This document shows, piece after piece, positions 20,690 through 25,683 of a stretch of 25,683 nt of DNA. Position 1 is the stretch's first letter. Every line of letters starts with the position of its first letter. The notes under the pieces were generated by a model. It did not search any database and was not told the origin of the DNA. It saw only the letters and a program-made list of their open reading frames with translations. The position numbers and the translations under genes were made by a program. This DNA comes from Setaria digitata (lineage: Eukaryota; Nematoda; Chromadorea; Rhabditida; Setariidae), in contig RCAB01000695.1 in the NCBI GenBank assembly GCA_003640385.1, forward strand, positions 1-25,683, given 5' to 3'.

Positions 20690-22020
20690 GGTGCATAAAG
20701 TTAGGCGATGCATAAATTTTGAATATCCTAAATAAATTCTCAAAACCTAAATTATTATTCTTAAAAGTATAAAGATATATTATTATTACTCAAGAACACT
20801 AGGAATTTAACAACTTTGTAGGATTTTTTTTCTCCAAGTTCATATTAGAAATGGTATTTCCGCGAAAAATTTATAATGAAATTAATTGTTTCCCAAATTT
20901 TTTCACATTTTAAAATTTCAGCAAAATATGCGCTCATAAATTCCTTTCTCAGATATCATTACAAATGACATATTCGATATTGCTTCTACAAATTGTTAGG
21001 AGCAAAAGTAAAAAAAAAAGTTTTGTTTATTGTTATGGATTGAGGCTAAGCATTTCCAACGCTTTTCCAACATTGCTTTTCCAAAATTTATCAGTTGTTG
21101 CATCTCAACAATATTTCAGCTAAAAGATTGGAAGTAATGATTGAAGTGTATTTGTAAGCACCGATATGATTGATATTTTGATAATTAATATCATGCAATT
21201 TTCTTCTTTATTGCAAAACATAAAAGATTTCAAAAAAAAGAAGCACTTTTTGATTATACAAATTGGTAGAAATAACAAGCCTTGTTCATTTTTTGTGAAT
21301 TAAATATCAATGCAAAATATTTAATTGCAAAACAATTTCATGTAACTCGTAGTGAAAAAAATTTTTTTTTATTTCTCACATCCAGATTGAAAAAATTTCC
21401 AGAGATATTGAATTTTTATTAAGACTAAAAATATCTCGTACAAAATAAACTTTTTTTCCATGAAATTTCCTTTTCGAATAATTGAACAATTATAAAATAA
21501 TTATCGAATCGCTCTAATTTGAAAATATTTTCTGAAAATTATGTCAAATTAAAAAATGAATTCTTTAAATGGAAGCAGTGTAAATTCAAGGAAAGACGAA
21601 CTTCAAAGAATTAAAACGCATTTTAAGCAGAAAACAAAAGAAACGAAATACTGAAAAAAAAAATAAAAGGAAATACAAAGTGTTTTAACTCATCGGTTAT
21701 GCTTTCTGCTATTTTATATAAATAAATTATTGAATTTAAACGTTAGTAAAAAAAAAAACAATTAATTAATGGACTAAAATAGATAGCAAGAATAGTTTTG
21801 ATAGCAGATTTATAAGGTTTATGATATTTTAATTTCTGGCTGTTAACAACTAAAAATATCTAATACGGGAAAAGATGGGATACACTGCATCATTAGTATT
21901 TAAAATTTTAAATTATCTTTTCAAACAATAAATTATTTTTGCACAATTTAATAACTCCTGAACATAAATGTTCGAAATATCGTTTCATATTAGAAACAGT
22001 ATTCCTTCATATTCTTTCAA
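20690..22020. other. non-coding AT-rich DNA
   Basis: No gene-like frame, RNA gene or repeat family recognised in this 1.3-kb stretch. Confidence 0.55.
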
Positions 22021-22110
22021 CGTTAATGGCGTAGCGCGTTTAAATTACGCGATTTCAGACATTAAGGATTTTTATTTCCTGCGCAGCTTAAAACGTTATT
22101 TCAAAAAACG
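22021..22110. other. short CG-dinucleotide-rich segment with CGCGT/ACGCG palindrome
   Basis: About ten CG pairs fall within 90 bases, in DNA that otherwise has few. The arms CGCGT (22035-22039) and ACGCG (22047-22051) are inverted with 7 bases between them. No open frame fits, so this could be a regulatory site or the remnant of a sequence of other origin. Confidence 0.45.
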
Positions 22111-23300
22111 CTTTTTTTTTGCTGTTTAAAGGGTTTTTTTTTTTTTTTTTTTTTTGTAGAAATTTAAGAGTCTTGGACAGAATGATAGTACTGTCCTTAA
22201 AATAAAGTAGCTGAGTATTTATGAAGCAAAATAATTAATGCTTGCTAAAAGTCAGCAAAATTGAACAAACAACAATAGTTTAATTAATAATTTATTCATT
22301 AAATTAAATAATTATCGCAAGATATTTTTTACATAATGAATCCGAAAGACTTGGGAATTAATTTTCCGACAAATCTTTGACAAAGGGAATTTTATGATGA
22401 GTAGTTCTCTAACAAAATAAGGTTATGGTTTTTGGATTTTTTTTGTTTATAAATAGTGAAGTAAATAAAATTTGCCGTATCAAACTATCGCTGTGGTAAA
22501 TAGATAAACAAAACTGATTGCAATAAAACTTTTAATAAAGTTTAATATTTCTTGAAGGGTTTTTCTATTTCTTATTTCTTGAATTCGTGTAACCTAATAC
22601 TAATACAGTTTGCTGATAATGATTATTAATTACTTCACACATATATAATCTCATTAAAAAAATAATCTTTAATAGTGTATAGTGAATATATCAATTAGCT
22701 ATTGCGTGATATCAGTAATTTCGTTCTTCGCAAAAAAAAAAAAAAAAAAAAAAAATTTAAAAAAAGACGGTCAACAAGTCTCAAAAACCATAATTTTACA
22801 TTGTTGCTGAAGAAATTGAATGAGCAGTGGCACAAAATAAAAAATATATTTTTCTATTTTTTTCTAGGATAATATGCATAATTAAAATGATGGGCTGAAA
22901 ATTTTCACATTAATTAAGAGCAATATTTTAAAGTGCTATATAAGATGTACATATATATATATATATATATATATACATACACTGATTTCTTTTGGTTCAC
23001 TTCATTTTAATAAATGCTAAAACTTGTTTAAGAAAAGGAAAAAAATGAAAAAAAAAAACGACAAGATGTGTAATATTTTTAATAAAAATTTTGTTGATTA
23101 TAGAAGGTATTAGCTGCAAAATAGAAGCTAATAAGGAATCTAGTACAAGAGCAAAGAATTCAATGGCCGAATCAAACATCTTTGCAGAAGATTAATAAAT
23201 AACATGTTTATAATACTGAGAAAAAAAAAATTAATTATCTGTGAGATTAAAATATCAGAAAATTTGGCTAAAGTTCGGAAATCAAAAAGCCAAAGAGAAA
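22052..23300. other. non-coding DNA with homopolymers
   Basis: T22 at 22134-22155, A24 at 22732-22755 and an (AT)12 tract at 22951-22974. Short frames such as the one from ATG at 22336 (MNPKDLGINFPTNL) are too small to support. Confidence 0.5.
22951..22974. repeat. (AT)12 microsatellite
   Basis: Twelve AT units preceded by GTAC and followed by ACATAC. Confidence 0.95.
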
Positions 23301-23307
23301 AATTTAC

Positions 23308-23343
23308 ATTCATTTCCTCCGAAGTTATCTGCGAATATGACAT
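23308..23343 (-). CDS. weak candidate first exon on the minus strand
   Basis: ATG at 23343-23341 followed by 11 codons (MSYSQITSEEMN) up to a donor GTAAAT. The frame stays open beyond the donor but becomes Phe/Ile-rich. A short direct repeat of TGTCATATTCG spans the start. No partner exon was found. Confidence 0.18.
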
Positions 23344-23877
23344 TCGCCGAATATGACAAGAATTAATTTGAAATTAATAAGCGTTGAGAAAAATTTGACA
23401 TCAATTACCCAAGCACTACTAAATATCTGATGACATCAGCACTTAAAATACCCAAAAATTTGAATCATATTGTTACGTTTTTGCTCAGTGATTTAAATCT
23501 GATTAAGTAATACATCAAGTTCCTAAAGGATAAGAAAAATTCATATCCTGTCTTAATGAATATTCGTTCTCATATGCTGATCAGTTAAACTGGTACAGGT
23601 AGCAAATTTGACATGCTAATTTTTTCGTACTTGGGTTTCTTCCTCAAACAAACAATTCTTGCAAGACAATAGCACAAAATTTAAAATTCTCTACTCCCGC
23701 TAAATGTGAATTATAAAAATGTGATGGATAAATGCTGTATCATTACAGAAGTGGACGGTAGACTGACTTAGCATAGAAGGAGAATTAATATGGACTGAAA
23801 TTAGTGCCCTAAATAAAATTGTTATTGTGAAATTTCGGAAAATGAGATTAGAATTAAAGAAATCATCATATGGATGA

Positions 23878-23988
23878 TATAAATGCAACGATCAAAGTTT
23901 TCTAAATGAACAAATGATAATTTTAGAGCAAAAAAGGAGCATAGGAAATCTCGTCTCATATTTCTCATACGGTAAAAAAAAGGCATGA
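23878..23988 (+). CDS. weak candidate ORF with a neuropeptide-precursor-like end
   Basis: The frame is open from after TGA (23875-23877) to TGA at 23986-23988, with an ATG at 23914. It reads NDQSFLNEQMIILEQ and then KRSIGNLVSYFSYGKKKA. A dibasic KR, an 11-residue stretch and G followed by KKK is the layout of an amidated peptide precursor. There is no signal peptide in this frame, so it would have to be a downstream exon. A donor GTAAAA overlapping the Gly codon would remove the GKKK. The antisense frame is hydrophobic and also open. This may be chance. Confidence 0.2.
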   Translation, partial: YKCNDQSFLNEQMIILEQKRSIGNLVSYFSYGKKKA

Positions 23989-24960
23989 AACTGGACAAAA
24001 AGTTTATAACGAAGGTTATTATTAACATTCTTCGATGTTAGAATTTCCCTTGTTTAATGATTAAAATTTCTAATTCCGCTGAGCGAGAAAATTTTGGCTC
24101 TATGAAATTTATTCTCCTTTCATTTAAATAGAATGAAGGCTAAATAAAAATCACTTTTGATCAAAACAATTGATTAGGAAGTTTTCATTGGAAAATTATG
24201 ACTTTCATATTTTATCCTTGAAAAAATGGCAATAACATATATAAATTGTTTTGCGGGCAAGATAATAATAAGAATGGAATTGCATTTAATGAAAAATTTT
24301 TAGTGTTTAAAGTTTACTATCACACTTCTTCCACTAATCATTTTTTTTTTTTTTTTTTTGGTTTTTTTTTTTCTCTTTTTAAATAAGCAACACTTATCAT
24401 AATTTTAAATGGTTTTAAAAATGACTGGGGCATTAAAAACTATGATAAGTAGGCATTTTTTATCTATCCTATCCCCATCTTTCCCTCAGAAAATTATTTG
24501 GCAAAATACGGCATTTAAAATAAGTGGATTAGAATAGAAATTATGGAAGAAAATGATTAAGCTGATTAATGTTACCTTTTCATACACACCGTTGATTGAT
24601 TTTCCTTCCAGGGAAATTAATTTCAAGCAATTTTTTGGGCAGGTATTTTAATGAATTTATTATGTCTATTTATAGTACGATAGGAACTGATGAAAAATAA
24701 GACAAATTCCGTAAACTAGAAGGAAAACTGTAGGAAGAACTAGAATGAATACATTATTGTTTATTAACAATTTTGCTAAGAAAAAAGTTCAGGAAGGACG
24801 AAATGTAAAACAAGTGTTTGCAATAACAAGACTTCAAAATTATAATTTAAAATATATATATTGATTCTATTTGATTTATATATATAAAAATATAGATTTT
24901 TTTAAATATATTATTCATATATATATATTGATTATAGGTATAATACATAATCATATAAAT
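23989..24960. other. mostly non-coding; possible small plus-strand exons
   Basis: A 38-codon frame from ATG at 24421 (MTGALKTMISRHFLSIL) to TAG at 24537 contains a good acceptor CTTTCCCTCAG (ending 24489). A 31-base segment at 24611-24641 lies between TTCCTTCCAG and GTATTT. These could be exons of a gene running to the right, but none can be proved. Confidence 0.25.
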
Positions 24961-25055
24961 ATATATATATACAAAGAAATTGATTGTATATATATATGTA
25001 TATGTATATTGTATATACATATATATATACACAAATCAATTTCTTATATATAAGA
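24850..25055. repeat. AT/TA low-complexity DNA with an imperfect hairpin
   Basis: TA-type repeats dominate. AAGAAATTGATTGTATATAT (from 24974) is nearly the reverse complement of the right arm ending at 25045, giving an imperfect stem of about 28 bp. The Tyr/Ile-rich frames on both strands here are translation of the repeat. Confidence 0.8.
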
Positions 25056-25371
25056 AAGCTGATGTGGTTAATTAGTTCCAGATAATTAGCTGCACGTGTT
25101 AGTGTCTATCTAAGCATTCTTGTAATTGTTGACGATTCATATTGAATTATTAGTAAACCAAAAGACCAAAAGTTTCATAGATGAAAAAAATATAATATAA
25201 AAAACGAAATTCTTAATTGCTTCAAGTTAAAAACGCACAATGTGCAAAAATTTGTTACTAATATTTAAAGCATTTCTTTCTCTTTTTACATATTTCTTTT
25301 TTCAAAATTTATAGCAAAAAATTATATGCAATAATTCAAACTAGAAATTATAAACTTATATCATATTACAG

Positions 25372-25522
25372 TGCACATATTGCTTTATATCTCAAGCACA
25401 AATATCCGCTTAATTGTGTAGTGGCAATTTGCGTTACATGTACTGGTACTTTAAACAGTGCGAATATTTCTGTAGTGCTAATGGAAAGCTATTTAATATG
25501 GTCTTTCTTTTTTTTAATATAG
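25372..25522 (+). CDS. candidate exon, partial gene at the right edge, strand uncertain
   Basis: After a TATTACAG acceptor the plus strand is open to TAG at 25520-25522. It reads AHIALYLKHKYPLNC then VVAICVTCTGTLNSANISVV, a hydrophobic stretch resembling one membrane segment. A donor GTAGTG at 25472 and an acceptor TTTAATATAG ending at 25522 would define a 51-base intron, with a possible next exon from 25523. The upstream segment 24611-24641 could join it in phase. The minus strand is also open between CTACAG and GTAATA (IFALFKVPVHVTQIATTQ), so the strand is not certain. No homologue recognised. Confidence 0.28.
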
Positions 25523-25683
25523 ATGTGCCTGGATAGTAACACAAGAATTTCAAATACAAGGTGCACGCAAATAGGAAAGTTCACCTTAATGCTTGTTAAT
25601 GCATTCTGAATATATTCCTAATGTATGTTAAATGTATCTACGTGCAAATCTGTCCATTTGTGATGCGAGAATATTCTCATACG

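Noticed and set aside
23822..24028. 68-codon hydrophobic minus-strand ORF
   Set aside because: No splice sites or family resemblance; the opposite strand has a slightly better, though still weak, reading.
24847..25053. Tyr/Ile-rich ORFs on both strands
   Set aside because: Translation of TA microsatellite DNA.

Overview
The window reads as nuclear DNA of a nematode, most likely a filarial or related parasitic species. It is strongly AT-rich and full of A and T homopolymers, several longer than 20 bases. Introns are small, and most carry nematode-type acceptors (TTTTCAG, TTACAG, TTGCAG). Six single N characters show that this is a draft scaffold. There are no bacterial operons, CRISPR arrays, insertion sequences, rRNA genes or convincing tRNA genes.

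The one well-supported gene is on the minus strand, 18951 down to 13965. It is a six-exon gene for a seven-transmembrane class A (rhodopsin-like) peptide receptor, probably of the FMRFamide/neuropeptide-receptor type. I assembled it exon by exon with matching phases; it gives 343 residues with an N-terminal glycosylation site, TM1 to TM7, an ERY motif, a TM3 and ECL2 cysteine pair, a Ser/Arg-rich third loop and helix 8. A TTTTCAG site 79 bases before the ATG could be a spliced-leader acceptor. Only the acceptor of exon 4 is uncertain: two in-frame choices differ by 26 codons.

Left edge (1-1000): a phase-compatible two-exon gene of unknown function on the plus strand (559-980), possibly divergent from a short open frame on the minus strand (112-14). 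Between them lies a perfect 18-bp-arm hairpin. From 1000 to 13800 the DNA is mostly non-coding: cryptic CAT/ATC repeats at 4.13-4.65 kb, a decayed repeat at 7.5-7.8 kb, a GATA-motif cluster at 10.8 kb, and two coding-like islands at 11.4 and 12.4 kb whose strand or frame I cannot settle. Four N characters are flanked by nearly identical direct repeats of about 60-110 bp, which look like unmerged contig ends and not real duplications.

The 2.27-kb intron 4 of the receptor holds an array of diverged repeats of about 220 bp. Its units include the acceptor and the first codons of exon 5, so decayed copies of the start of the TM6 exon, with intact TTTTCAG sites, lie just upstream of the real exon. 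To the right of the receptor (19.0-25.7 kb) the DNA is again mostly non-coding, with AT microsatellites, inverted repeats and three weak coding candidates near 23.3, 23.9 and 25.4 kb.
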